DNA of 64,000 bases from Hyphomonas sp. (GTDB lineage: Bacteria > Pseudomonadota > Alphaproteobacteria > Caulobacterales > Hyphomonadaceae), in assembly GCF_018402285.1 (NCBI RefSeq), contig NZ_JAGYJH010000003.1, positions 1,240,001 through 1,304,000 on the forward strand, read 5' to 3'. Under the pieces are notes generated by a model. It saw only the letters and a program-made list of their open reading frames with translations. It was not told the DNA's origin and ran no database searches. This document shows, one piece after another, positions 19,404-28,702 of this stretch (positions are counted from its first letter, which is position 1; the number at the start of each line of letters is the position of its first letter). The translations under genes were made by a program, and so were the position numbers.

Positions 19404-20864
19404 ATGATCCGGGTCCGAGCCTTTATTCTTTCGGCTAGCCTTTCAATAATCTGCGCTACCGGTGCAAACGCGCATCAAGGCCACGCAGCGCCGCCATGGC
19501 AACAATCATCGGTTTGGCCCGACCGGATCGTCGTTACGCTCCCGGATGATCCGGCGACATCCTTTGCGGTAACCTGGAGAACGTCAGCGGACGTTGAAAA
19601 CTCTGTCGCGGAAATCGCTGTGGCAACACCTGATGCCCGCTTCGATCTGGCTGCGGAAAGCCGCACGGCAGTATCTGAAGAACTCGATCTGGCAACTGTG
19701 AAACGACTTGGTGCAGATGTTCCAGTTGAATGGAACAGCATGCTTGCGCCCGTTCGCTTCCATTCGGTTACCTTTGATGGCCTTGAGCCGGACACGCTGT
19801 ATGCTTACCGCGTTCGGGGCGCAGACTCGGCATGGAGTGAATGGTATCAGGTGCGGACTGCGCCTGTTGATGGTCCGATCTCTTTCATCTATGTGGGGGA
19901 CGCGCAGAACGGTATCCTATCGCATTGGGCGCGGACGATCCGGGCCGCATTTCAGACGGCGCCTGACGCCAGGTTCATTCTTCATGCAGGCGACCTCGTG
20001 AACCGCGCTTCGCGTGATTTTGAGTGGGCCGAGTGGTTTAAGTCTGTCGGGTTTATCCACGGTATGATCCCGGCGATGCCCGTTGCGGGCAATCACGAGT
20101 ATGATCGCATTGGTCTGCCGGAAGATACGACAAGCCGTATTCTCTCCATCCTGTGGCGCCCGCAGTTTACCCTGCCGGTCGAAGAAACACTCCACGCCGA
20201 TCTCCGCGAGACCGTCTATGACGTGCGCTACACAAAGGATCTGCATCTCTTCGTCCTCGACACGCAAGCAGGCCGGATCGACGAACAGGCCGAATGGCTG
20301 GACAAGGCCCTGTCAGAGAGCGACGCCCGCTGGCGGATCGTCTCGATGCACCACCCGATATTCTCCTCAGGCCGCGGAAGGGATAATGCTGACCGCCGGC
20401 AGATCCTTTTGCCGGTTTTCCTCAAGCACAATGTCGATCTCGTTCTGCAGGGACATGATCACACCTATGCGCGGGGCCTCATACCTCAGGATGATACGAC
20501 CCAGACACCAGAACGTATTGCAATGGGTGATACGGATCTTATCAAGACGATGTTCGTCAACTCTGTGTCGGGTGCCAAGCAGTATACGTTCAAGGATGAC
20601 CGCTGGGACGGCTATACCTCCGACGGTGTGGAACTTAAGAACTATGCAGAAAACACTCAATTTTTCCAAGTCGTTCGCATCTATGGCAATACGCTGAGCT
20701 ATACCGCTTATACAGCGACGAGGGAAATCTATGACAGCTTCGTCATGACTAAAGGAGAAGATGCAGTAAAAACCCTGCTGGAAGGCAGCGGATCTACGAT
20801 CGATCTTCGCCTTTTCGAGAGCACGATGCCCTACCCAGGGGTAAGTGATCTGAGTGCGGAGTAG
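19404..20864 (+). CDS. secreted metallophosphoesterase, purple-acid-phosphatase-like
   Basis: Signal peptide MIRVRAFILSASLSIICATGANA; fibronectin-like PAP N-terminal region; motifs GDAQN, AGDLV, GNHEY, MHHPIF, GHDHTYAR; SD at ~19390; the ORF-track start at 19281 is too early. Confidence 0.85.
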   Translation: MIRVRAFILSASLSIICATGANAHQGHAAPPWQQSSVWPDRIVVTLPDDPATSFAVTWRTSADVENSVAEIAVATPDARFDLAAESRTAVSEELDLATVKRLGADVPVEWNSMLAPVRFHSVTFDGLEPDTLYAYRVRGADSAWSEWYQVRTAPVDGPISFIYVGDAQNGILSHWARTIRAAFQTAPDARFILHAGDLVNRASRDFEWAEWFKSVGFIHGMIPAMPVAGNHEYDRIGLPEDTTSRILSILWRPQFTLPVEETLHADLRETVYDVRYTKDLHLFVLDTQAGRIDEQAEWLDKALSESDARWRIVSMHHPIFSSGRGRDNADRRQILLPVFLKHNVDLVLQGHDHTYARGLIPQDDTTQTPERIAMGDTDLIKTMFVNSVSGAKQYTFKDDRWDGYTSDGVELKNYAENTQFFQVVRIYGNTLSYTAYTATREIYDSFVMTKGEDAVKTLLEGSGSTIDLRLFESTMPYPGVSDLSAE

Positions 20865-20881
20865 TAAGTCCGAGCGATTGG

Positions 20882-20925
20882 CGCTGTAAACTGCGTATTC
20901 AGGATTAGCCTTCCAGTTTACAGCG
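20882..20925. repeat. 12-bp perfect inverted repeat near right end of the island
   Basis: CGCTGTAAACTG (20882-20893) ... CAGTTTACAGCG (20914-20925). Confidence 0.6.
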
Positions 20926-21054
20926 TCGTCGGAACGTGGCTTAGAGCAGACTGAAGGGTGCTGACCTGCCACTGAACTTTGATCTTGACGGGATTAGAGC
21001 CGCTGCGGTCTGTACGCCTTCCAGTGCGGGCTTAGCAACGAAGGATTGGCGGAG

Positions 21055-21099
21055 CTTTTAATCAGTAGGTCACAGGTTCGAACCCTGTTGGGCACACCA
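21055..21099 (+). repeat. 45-bp direct repeat, right copy (tRNA-Lys 3' remnant)
   Basis: CTTTTAATCAGTAGGTCACAGGTTCGAACCCTGTTGGGCACACCA, identical to 12627-12671, with no 5' tRNA half upstream. Confidence 0.97.
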
Positions 21100-21243
21100 A
21101 ATTTTTCAGTAGATTCACCTGTTTGCCTGGTGCGCCTGCAACGCGGTCGGGACCAGAATGTTCCGGTCGTAGGGTGCCCTTCTGACGCGTGCCGCAGGGT
21201 TACGGTCAAAAGACACCCCGCCCGCGGTTTGAGTCTCCAATCT

Positions 21244-22464
21244 TCACGTCGCTTGAAGTTCAAACGTAAGACCGGCATGAGCCTGCAGCCGGTCGATCAG
21301 TTTATCGCCCATGAGCCCTGCCGGGGTCCAAAACCCGCCCACGGTGTTTTCCGGCACGTCCCTGGCCAGGCAGGCAGCGGCCTGTGCCAGCATTTTAGCC
21401 GTGGAGCCATACCCTGGGTCGCGATCCCCGGTTACCCGGCATCTGATTTTGTCGCCGCGGCGTGTTGTTCCCAGGAACACCAGATCATATTCGCCATCGA
21501 GCTGTTGTTGTTCGCTCGGCCCTTCTCCCGGCTTGGGGAGGAAATAATTTTCCAGTAGCCAGCGCGTGGGCGGGAAAGCGAAGGCGAGCATCCCGCCTGC
21601 CAGTCCCAAGCTGATCGCTCTGGCCGTGCGCTTGCCGCGGCCACCGGCTCCCGACAACATGGCCTCTTCATACATAAAGTCGGTGCCATAGCTGTTGTTG
21701 CTCAACGCGTTGGAACGATGGACGACGCGCGCGTTGATGGCCGCCATGATGAAGGGAGCAATCCAGCTGTTGCAGTCTTCGTCATAAGCCATCTGCACAT
21801 CGTGCTGGCGGGCAGCAAAGGCATGGCCCGGCGGGCAAAGGCTGTAGGGATCCTTCAATTGCCTGCGCAGCTGAGCATCCCCCGACGCCTCCTTGACCAT
21901 ATTGATCATGCTCGCAATCGTTCCGCCGGAAGCTGCGCCCTTGATCTTCGCTACCCGCATGTTGATCCGGTTGCAGGTCTGACCAAGCTTTTCCGTTGCC
22001 TGCTGCTGAAGAAAATGGACACCCAGATCCGAAGGAATGGAGTCAAACCCGCAACAGTGCACGATCCATGCGCCGCTCTGCCTGGCGGCCTGCTCATGGC
22101 GCTCCTGCATCTTTCGGATCCATTGCGGCTCCCCTGTGAGATCGCAGTAATGGGTTCCCGACGTAGCGCAGACCTTTACCAGCGTGTCACCATAAAGCGC
22201 ATAAGGCCCAACCGTAGACACGATGACTTTGGTCCTTGCGCTCATTGCCTTGAGAGCCGCTTCATCACTGGCATCGGCGACGATCAATTCGATGCCTGAC
22301 AAGCCGATGTCCTGGCTGAGTTTTTCCAGCTTGCTTCGCGAGCGCCCGGCAATAGCCCATTTGATCGCTCCTTTCCCGAACTGCTCATTCATGTAGCGAA
22401 CCATGATCTGACCCACGAAACTGGTCGCGCCGTAAAGAATGATGTCGAAGGTCTTGTCTGTCAT
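21244..22464 (-). CDS. saccharopine dehydrogenase-like / trans-acting enoyl reductase family protein
   Basis: FDIILYGATSFVGQIMVRYMNEQFG Rossmann motif, AIAGRSRSKLEKL, TVGPYALYGDTLVKVC, DLTGEPQWIRKM. Confidence 0.85.
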   Translation of the reverse strand: MTDKTFDIILYGATSFVGQIMVRYMNEQFGKGAIKWAIAGRSRSKLEKLSQDIGLSGIELIVADASDEAALKAMSARTKVIVSTVGPYALYGDTLVKVCATSGTHYCDLTGEPQWIRKMQERHEQAARQSGAWIVHCCGFDSIPSDLGVHFLQQQATEKLGQTCNRINMRVAKIKGAASGGTIASMINMVKEASGDAQLRRQLKDPYSLCPPGHAFAARQHDVQMAYDEDCNSWIAPFIMAAINARVVHRSNALSNNSYGTDFMYEEAMLSGAGGRGKRTARAISLGLAGGMLAFAFPPTRWLLENYFLPKPGEGPSEQQQLDGEYDLVFLGTTRRGDKIRCRVTGDRDPGYGSTAKMLAQAAACLARDVPENTVGGFWTPAGLMGDKLIDRLQAHAGLTFELQAT

Positions 22465-22612
22465 TTGGTTCTCTGAACGCCTTGGGGTCAGCTACGAATG
22501 GCTCGGGCAGCCTTTGATCGATGAGGGGCGCCCCGTTTCAGCTTCGCACCATTGACCAACCGCTGTCTGAAGGCAAACTGGTGATTTCAGCCCAACCGCC
22601 CCCACCAGAACC

Positions 22613-23788
22613 CTAAAGCCCCAAAACCCCCTTCGCGATAATGTTCCGCTGAACTTCGTTCGAGCCGCCATAGATCGAACCGGCCCGGTTGTTGAGATAG
22701 CGCGGCATTGCCGTCACCAGCTCCGCCGGGCCGATCGGCGCCACATTCGCCAGCGGATGCACCGCTTCCAGCTGTTGGACGCCTGCGTAAATCCCGCTCG
22801 CCAGAACGGCGAGCTCATCTACCGCCTGCATCAGCTCGGTGCGCTGTATCTTCAGCATCGAGGCTGCCGGCCCCGGCGGTTTGCCGCTGGAAACAGCCGA
22901 AAGAATGCGCTGCTCGGTGCCTTTGATGGCCTCCACGCGCGTCCCCAGATCGCCGGCAAGACGCATGAGATCGGGGCACCCGATCCCTGTCACATAACGC
23001 TGCAAACGGGCAAGGCCTGCCTCCAGCCCGGCAGACGATCCGCCCGACCGCTCGAATTCCAGAAGGTATTTTGCCACCGACCAGCCATCATTCTCCTCGC
23101 CGAGGCGGCCGGACTTTGGCACGCGGACCTCGTCGAAAAACACCTGGTTGAGTTCATGCTCGCCCGCCAGCGTGATGATCGGGTCCACCTTGATCCCGGG
23201 GATCGACATGTCGAGCAGGAGGAAAGTTATCCCCTTTTGCGCCTTTGCCTCCGGGTCCGTCCGCACAAGGCAGAACATCTTGTTGGCGTGGTGGGCATGG
23301 GTGGTCCAGATCTTGGTACCGTTTAGCACATAATCGTCCCCGTCACTCACCGCCCGCAGCTGCAGCGAGGCCAGATCAGAGCCCGATCCCGGCTCCGAAT
23401 AGCCCTGGCACCAATAGTCCTCGCCCGAGAGGATCCGCGGCAGGTAATGCGCCTTTTGCTCCGGCGTGCCATAGCCGATGATGCACGGGCCCACCATGCC
23501 CAGCCCCATCGGCGCCAGCCCCGGCGCGCCTGCGCGGGCGCACTCGCTGGCAAAGATATAGCGCTGCATTTCGCTCCAGCCGGTGCCACCATACTTCTTC
23601 GGCCAGTGGGGCGCGACCCAGCCGCGTTCATGCAGAATGCGCTGCCAGGGCAGGGTGAATTCCGGCTCGATGAAGACGCTGGTGGCCAGCCGTCCGGCAG
23701 CGGCGAGTTCGGGGCTCAGCTTTTCCCCAAGGAAGGCTCGCACTTCCTGCTGAAATTCAACATCCTGCGATGACAGATCTAGTTTCAT
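22613..23788 (-). CDS. acyl-CoA dehydrogenase
   Basis: MKLDLSSQDVEFQQEVRAFL, CQGYSEPGSGSDLASLQLRA, YGGSNEVQRNIIAKGVLGL. Confidence 0.92.
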   Translation of the reverse strand: MKLDLSSQDVEFQQEVRAFLGEKLSPELAAAGRLATSVFIEPEFTLPWQRILHERGWVAPHWPKKYGGTGWSEMQRYIFASECARAGAPGLAPMGLGMVGPCIIGYGTPEQKAHYLPRILSGEDYWCQGYSEPGSGSDLASLQLRAVSDGDDYVLNGTKIWTTHAHHANKMFCLVRTDPEAKAQKGITFLLLDMSIPGIKVDPIITLAGEHELNQVFFDEVRVPKSGRLGEENDGWSVAKYLLEFERSGGSSAGLEAGLARLQRYVTGIGCPDLMRLAGDLGTRVEAIKGTEQRILSAVSSGKPPGPAASMLKIQRTELMQAVDELAVLASGIYAGVQQLEAVHPLANVAPIGPAELVTAMPRYLNNRAGSIYGGSNEVQRNIIAKGVLGL

Positions 23789-23856
23789 GGTCCGTGCCTC
23801 CCGGCTCATCCTCTTGCTTTCCTCATGACAGAGCAAGCAGAACAGCATGAGGCAAG

Positions 23857-24102
23857 ATGCACAGCTGGCGTCAGCTGCGCGCGCTGGAGGCGGTCAATCC
23901 CAGGATCGATCCGCAAGCGTATGGCTCTTACGGCATTGACGCCGCCATCGTCGCGCCGCTCCAGCCTCCCATGGGCGTCTGCGCGCCAGCCATGCGCTTC
24001 CATATGAAGAGTGCCAGCCGCAAGCTGGGCGTTTCCGGCCGTTCACAGTCGATCCGGCTGGCGACAACGCTCGGCTATCCCGGGCAGGGCAGCGGGGCCT
24101 GA
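23857..24102 (+). pseudogene. short ORF ending in a LuxR-type HTH remnant
   Basis: C-terminal FHMKSASRKLGVSGRSQSIRLATTLGY resembles the recognition half of a LuxR HTH; the region before it lacks the first HTH helices. Confidence 0.4.
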
Positions 24103-24109
24103 AACGGGG

Positions 24110-25330
24110 TCAGGTGACTTTCGCCCGCGCGTGGAACTCCGGCTTGTCCCAGCTGCCACTCTGCAGAATGTGCTCAAGCGCGTCCATCGCGCCCCGGACA
24201 TCTGCATGGCTGAGGAAGAGCGGCGACAGGCCAAAGCGCACAGTATCGGGCGCCCGGAAGTCTGCCATCACGCCGCACGCGGCCAATGCCTGAACGACGG
24301 GATACCCCTCCTTGATCCGCAGGCTGACATGTCCGCCGCGCCGCGACGGATCCCGGGGCGACATCACGTCCAGCCCCATGCTGTCTGCCCGGCTGATGAC
24401 AAGATTGCCCAGCGCCCTTGCCTTCGTGGCAAGGGCGCTGGCGCTCACATTCGCGAATGTCTCCAGCGCGCCGCTGAGCGTCGCCAGCGACAGGATGGGC
24501 GGCGTACCGCTGGCAAAGCGCGCGGCGCCGGCGCGGGGGGCATAGTCCGGCGTGAATGCAAACGGCGCGGCATGGCCCATCCAGCCCGGCAGCGGCGAAG
24601 CCAGACGGCCGGCCAATTCGCGCGCGGCATAGATGAAGGCCGGCGCGCCGGGACCGCCATTGAGATATTTGTAGGTACAGCCCGCCGCGAGGCGCGCGCC
24701 ACTCGCCTTCAGTTCGACATCCAGAACGCCGGTCGCGTGGCTGAGGTCCCAGACAATGATAGCGCCGTGGCGGGCTGCTTCTGCTTCGAAATCGTCAATC
24801 CTGGCAACCTCTGCCGAGCGATAGTTCACCGCGCTGCGGATCAGGACACCGCCGCGGGAAAGCGCGCCAAAGCCGCCGCCCGCCGCAAGGCGCTGAAACT
24901 CCGCGCCTGTCTGCCGGGCCATCTCCTCGGCGATATACTGGTCTGTCGGAAACTCGTCTTCCTCAACAAGGATCACCCTGCGGGCGGCAAGGGGCAGGGC
25001 GGCAGCCGCCAGCTTGAACAGGTTGACCGAGACGCTGTCAGTGACAATCACTTCCTCCGTATCCACACCGATCAACGGCGCGATCTGCGCGCCTGCGCGC
25101 TCGGCAAGGTCGATCCAGCCTGCACTGTTCCAGCTTCGCACCAGGTCGCGCTGCCAGTCTGCCTGCGCTTCGCGCAGGCGCTCTGACGCCGAGAGTGGCG
25201 GCGGGCCCAGAGAATGGCCGACAAGATAGCAGCAACCTTCCGGCAAGCAGAAAAGGCGCCGCTTGCCTGCCAGCGGGTCGATCTGGTCGAGCGCCAGTGC
25301 AGCGTCGCGGGAATGCGGGAGGGATGCCAT
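24110..25330 (-). CDS. kynU: kynureninase
   Basis: YLVGHSLGPPPLSASERL, VIVTDSVSVNLFKL, WDLSHATGVLDVEL, CTYKYLNGGPGAPAFIY. Confidence 0.9.
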   Translation of the reverse strand: MASLPHSRDAALALDQIDPLAGKRRLFCLPEGCCYLVGHSLGPPPLSASERLREAQADWQRDLVRSWNSAGWIDLAERAGAQIAPLIGVDTEEVIVTDSVSVNLFKLAAAALPLAARRVILVEEDEFPTDQYIAEEMARQTGAEFQRLAAGGGFGALSRGGVLIRSAVNYRSAEVARIDDFEAEAARHGAIIVWDLSHATGVLDVELKASGARLAAGCTYKYLNGGPGAPAFIYAARELAGRLASPLPGWMGHAAPFAFTPDYAPRAGAARFASGTPPILSLATLSGALETFANVSASALATKARALGNLVISRADSMGLDVMSPRDPSRRGGHVSLRIKEGYPVVQALAACGVMADFRAPDTVRFGLSPLFLSHADVRGAMDALEHILQSGSWDKPEFHARAKVT

Positions 25331-25399
25331 TTGAGCCACTTGCCTGTTCGGACGAAGCTGCGACACTAGCTTTCAGAGACGCCGGGGCAAGGAGGCAAC

Positions 25400-26353
25400 A
25401 TGTTCAAAGCCATTTCGGCTGTCGGGGCGCTGGCCCTGCTGGCGGCGGCCTGCACGCCGGCGCCGAGCCCGGCCAGCGCGCCGGTCACTGCTGCGATCGA
25501 GGAACCCGCCATGGCCGAGCCCCCTTTGATGACCTGGCCGGACCTGTTGGCCATCGAGCGGCCCACCGGCGCGGAAAAAATTGGCTGGGGAACGGGGCAA
25601 ACCGATATTGCCGATCTCTGGTTACCGGCGGGGGCAGGCCCACACCCCGTGGCGGTGATGGTGCATGGCGGCTGCTGGCAGAAATCGATTGCCGACCGCA
25701 CGCTGATGGACTGGATGGCCCATGGCCTTGCCCAGCGCGGATGGGCCGTCTGGAACATTGAATATCGCGGTGTGGACGAGGCAGGCGGGGGCTATCCCGG
25801 AACCTTTCTGGATGTCGGCGCCGCCACCGATGCGCTTGCGGTCTATGCGCCTCAGTACAATCTGGACCTCTCCCGCGTGACCGGTATCGGGCATTCGGCG
25901 GGTGGCCATCTCATTCTCTGGCTCGCGGCGCGCGGCAAGCTGCCGGAAGGCAACGCGCTGAAGCCGGAGAGCCCCATCGCCTTTCGCGGCGTTGTCGTGT
26001 CAGGCGGCCTGGCAGACCTTGAGGCTGCCCGGCCGGTGACACTGGAGAGCTGTCTTGATGCGGTCTACGAACCGCTGACCGGCCCGGCAAGCGCAGAGCG
26101 GCCTGATCCGCTGGCGGATGTTTCGCCGGCGCGCCTGCTGCCCATTGGCGTACCTTTTGTCAGCGTCCATGGCGACAAGGACCAGATTGCGCCGCCGCTT
26201 CTGGGCGAGGCATTGACCGGGAAAGCCGTCGCGGCTGGGGACGCTGCCGAACTGATCATTGTGCCTGAGACGGGTCATGTGGAACTCGTCGCGCCGGATA
26301 CGGACGCCTTCCGCCTGCAAGCAGAGGCGCTGGAGCGCTTTATCCAGCCCTAG
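25400..26353 (+). CDS. alpha/beta hydrolase lipoprotein
   Basis: Lipobox LLAAACTPA; MVHGGCW, GIGHSAGGHLILWLAARG, C-terminal GHVELVAP. Confidence 0.87.
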   Translation: MFKAISAVGALALLAAACTPAPSPASAPVTAAIEEPAMAEPPLMTWPDLLAIERPTGAEKIGWGTGQTDIADLWLPAGAGPHPVAVMVHGGCWQKSIADRTLMDWMAHGLAQRGWAVWNIEYRGVDEAGGGYPGTFLDVGAATDALAVYAPQYNLDLSRVTGIGHSAGGHLILWLAARGKLPEGNALKPESPIAFRGVVVSGGLADLEAARPVTLESCLDAVYEPLTGPASAERPDPLADVSPARLLPIGVPFVSVHGDKDQIAPPLLGEALTGKAVAAGDAAELIIVPETGHVELVAPDTDAFRLQAEALERFIQP

Positions 26354-27750
26354 CAGGCCTTAAGGCTGGCCAGAAGCTCCTGCGCAAAGACCGTCAGCGT
26401 GTCATCCCGCGCGCCCATGACGAGGATGCGGTCGCCTGGCTGGGCAAGTTCCATCAGGCGGGCGCCACAGGCGGCGCGGTCGCCCAGCGCCTCGGCGTGT
26501 CGGCCCAGCGCCGTGATGTCAGCGGCAAGGTCCGTGCTGCCGACAGAGCGGTCGACGGTGCCCCCGAAATAAGCCGGCTCGGGCATGAGGAGGATATCCT
26601 CCGCATCCAGATTCTGCGCAAAGCACTCGGCAAACTCGCGGCGCATGTTGCGCAGCGGGCCAAAGCCGTGGGGCTGGAACATCACCAGCACGCGTCCGGG
26701 GAACTGGTTTATGGTGCGCAGGGTCGCGGCGATCTTGTCCGGGTTGTGCCCGAAATCGTCTATCACGGTCACGCCGCCCCCCGTGCCGATCACATCGAAG
26801 CGGCGGGAGATGCCCGCGAAGCTGCCAAGCGCTTCTGCGGTTTCTGCCAGCGTGACGCCGCAGGCCAGCGTGGCGGCAATAGCGGCCAGCGCATTGGAGA
26901 CGTTGTGCTCACCCGGCGTTGCGAGGCGGATGGGGGCGGAGGCGCCGGAGGTCTGGTCGTGTACGGAAAAAGTGATGTGGGTGGGCGCAGGCGCGATGTC
27001 GTGCGCGGTGAGGCGGGCAGCAGGATCGCTCAGGCTGTAGGTGACCGCTCGGGGAAAGGCCCCGGCCATGCGGGCGGTCTCGTCATTGTCGAGGTTCAGC
27101 ACGAGGGTTTCGGCGCGGGCCGCAAAGCCGCCGAAGAGGGCGCGCAGCTCGTCCATCGATTTATGATCGAGCGAGATGTTGGAGACGACCGCGACGCGCG
27201 GGTTGTACCCGGCGATCGAGCCGTCGCTTTCGTCAACTTCTGAGACGAAGATGCCGCTGGCGCCTACCAGAGAGCTGGCGAAGAGGGCGTCCGGCGTCTG
27301 GAAATTCTTCATGACCGCGCCGTTCATGACGGTGGGGCTTTTGCCGGCATGGTGGAGTATCCAGGCGATCATGCCGGTGGTGGTGGATTTGCCGCTGGTG
27401 CCTGCCACGCCGATGGCTGTTGGCGCGGCGTTGAAGAGGGCGGCGAGCATCTGCGCCCGGCTCATCCGCCTGGCCCCCACGCTCAGGGCGGCGGCAATAT
27501 CGGGCACGGTCTCCTCTATGGCGGCCGACGCCACGATGACCTGATCGGAGCTGGTCACCCCGCTGCCATCCTGCGGGAAGAGGCGGATACCGCGCCCACG
27601 CAGATAATCAAACTTTTCCGGCGTGCGCCCCTGATCGAGCGAGCGGTCCGACCCCTCGATGATGTGGCCCTGATCGAGCAGGATCAGCGCCAGCGGCAAC
27701 ATGCCGGAGCCGCCAATGCCGCAGAAGAAGTAGCGATTGTGATTTATCAT
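26350..27750 (-). CDS. Mur ligase family protein (MurC/Mpl-like)
   Basis: FCGIGGSGMLPLAL, GVAGTSGKSTTTGMIAWIL P-loop, EVDESDGSI, GEHNVSNALAAIA, DDFGHNPDKI. Confidence 0.85.
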   Translation of the reverse strand: MINHNRYFFCGIGGSGMLPLALILLDQGHIIEGSDRSLDQGRTPEKFDYLRGRGIRLFPQDGSGVTSSDQVIVASAAIEETVPDIAAALSVGARRMSRAQMLAALFNAAPTAIGVAGTSGKSTTTGMIAWILHHAGKSPTVMNGAVMKNFQTPDALFASSLVGASGIFVSEVDESDGSIAGYNPRVAVVSNISLDHKSMDELRALFGGFAARAETLVLNLDNDETARMAGAFPRAVTYSLSDPAARLTAHDIAPAPTHITFSVHDQTSGASAPIRLATPGEHNVSNALAAIAATLACGVTLAETAEALGSFAGISRRFDVIGTGGGVTVIDDFGHNPDKIAATLRTINQFPGRVLVMFQPHGFGPLRNMRREFAECFAQNLDAEDILLMPEPAYFGGTVDRSVGSTDLAADITALGRHAEALGDRAACGARLMELAQPGDRILVMGARDDTLTVFAQELLASLKAC

Positions 27751-27805
27751 AAAGTCCACTCTAACTGCGATTCTGATTACCCCAATCTGTGCCTTGGAGC
27801 CGCAA

Positions 27806-28645
27806 ATGTTACAACGCAGATCGCGCATCGGCATCGTCGCCCCCGGAAGGGCTCTCGATCAGTCTATCGCGGATCGCGTGACTGCCCTCGCCGGCGACGC
27901 GGCGGAGCTGGTCTTCCACACCCAATGCTTTCTGCACGACGGCCACTTCGCTGGGCCGGATCAAGCGCGGGCCGATGCCTTCGTAGAGTTTGCCAATGAC
28001 CCCGCACTCGATGCGATCTGGTTTGCGCGGGGAGGGTATGGGGCTTGCCGGCTCCTGGATCTGGCGTTTGGGCGGCTGGGGGAGGCGGCGCGGCGCAAGA
28101 CCTATATGGGGTATAGCGATACCGGGTTCCTGTTGGCGCGGCTCGCGCGTGAGGGGGTTGGCCGGGTGGCGCATGGGCCGATGCCGGCGGATATTCTGCG
28201 GGAGGGTGGCGAGGCTGCCGTGCGCCGGGCGATTGGGTTTCTGACGGGGGTGGACGGCGATGCGGGGGTTGAGCCATCGACGCTCGCGCCTGGAAAGCAC
28301 GCGGCGTATAACATCAGTGTACTGGCGAGTCTGATCGGCACAGTGCATGCGCCTGACCTTTCCGGGGTGACGCTTTTGATCGAGGATGTGGGCGAGTATC
28401 ATTACCGGCTGGACCGGCTGATGTTCACGCTGACCTCCAGCGAAACGGTGCGCGCGGTAGCGGGCATCCGGCTGGGCCGTTGCGGGCCGATCCCGGTGAA
28501 TGATGTGGATTTCGGGAAAACCGAGGAAGAGATTGCGCAATCCTGGTGCGCGCGGGGTGGCATTGCGTATCTTGGCCGGGCCGACATTGGCCATGATGTG
28601 GGCAACAAGATTGTGGTGTTCGGGGCGCGGGGCGCGGGGGCATAA
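27806..28645 (+). CDS. LD-carboxypeptidase (peptidase S66 family)
   Basis: IGIVAPGRAL, DAIWFARGGYGACRLLD, MGYSDTGFLL. Confidence 0.88.
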   Translation: MLQRRSRIGIVAPGRALDQSIADRVTALAGDAAELVFHTQCFLHDGHFAGPDQARADAFVEFANDPALDAIWFARGGYGACRLLDLAFGRLGEAARRKTYMGYSDTGFLLARLAREGVGRVAHGPMPADILREGGEAAVRRAIGFLTGVDGDAGVEPSTLAPGKHAAYNISVLASLIGTVHAPDLSGVTLLIEDVGEYHYRLDRLMFTLTSSETVRAVAGIRLGRCGPIPVNDVDFGKTEEEIAQSWCARGGIAYLGRADIGHDVGNKIVVFGARGAGA

Positions 28646-28682
28646 AAAAAGCGGGCATCGCGTCTGCGAGCCCGCCTTTTTG
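28644..28682. terminator. bidirectional intrinsic terminator
   Basis: AAAAAAAGCGGGC-atcgcgtctgcga-GCCCGCCTTTTTG between convergent genes. Confidence 0.85.
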
Positions 28683-28702
28683 TTTGAGGGCGGATGACTG
28701 GG

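Larger units (their letters stand above)
12627..21099. mobile_element. putative genomic island inserted at tRNA-Lys (att-like direct repeats, no recognisable integrase)
   Basis: Perfect 45-bp direct repeat of the tRNA-Lys 3' half at 12627-12671 and 21055-21099; cargo visibly lower in G+C than the flanks; degraded gene next to the left end. Confidence 0.8.

Noticed and set aside
12672-21054. Hypothesis that the tRNA-Lys island is a self-mobile ICE or prophage
   Set aside because: No integrase, relaxase, replication or phage structural gene could be read in any frame; only decayed or cargo genes are present.
24011-25186. 391-aa plus-strand ORF
   Set aside because: Antisense to kynureninase, which has strong motifs.
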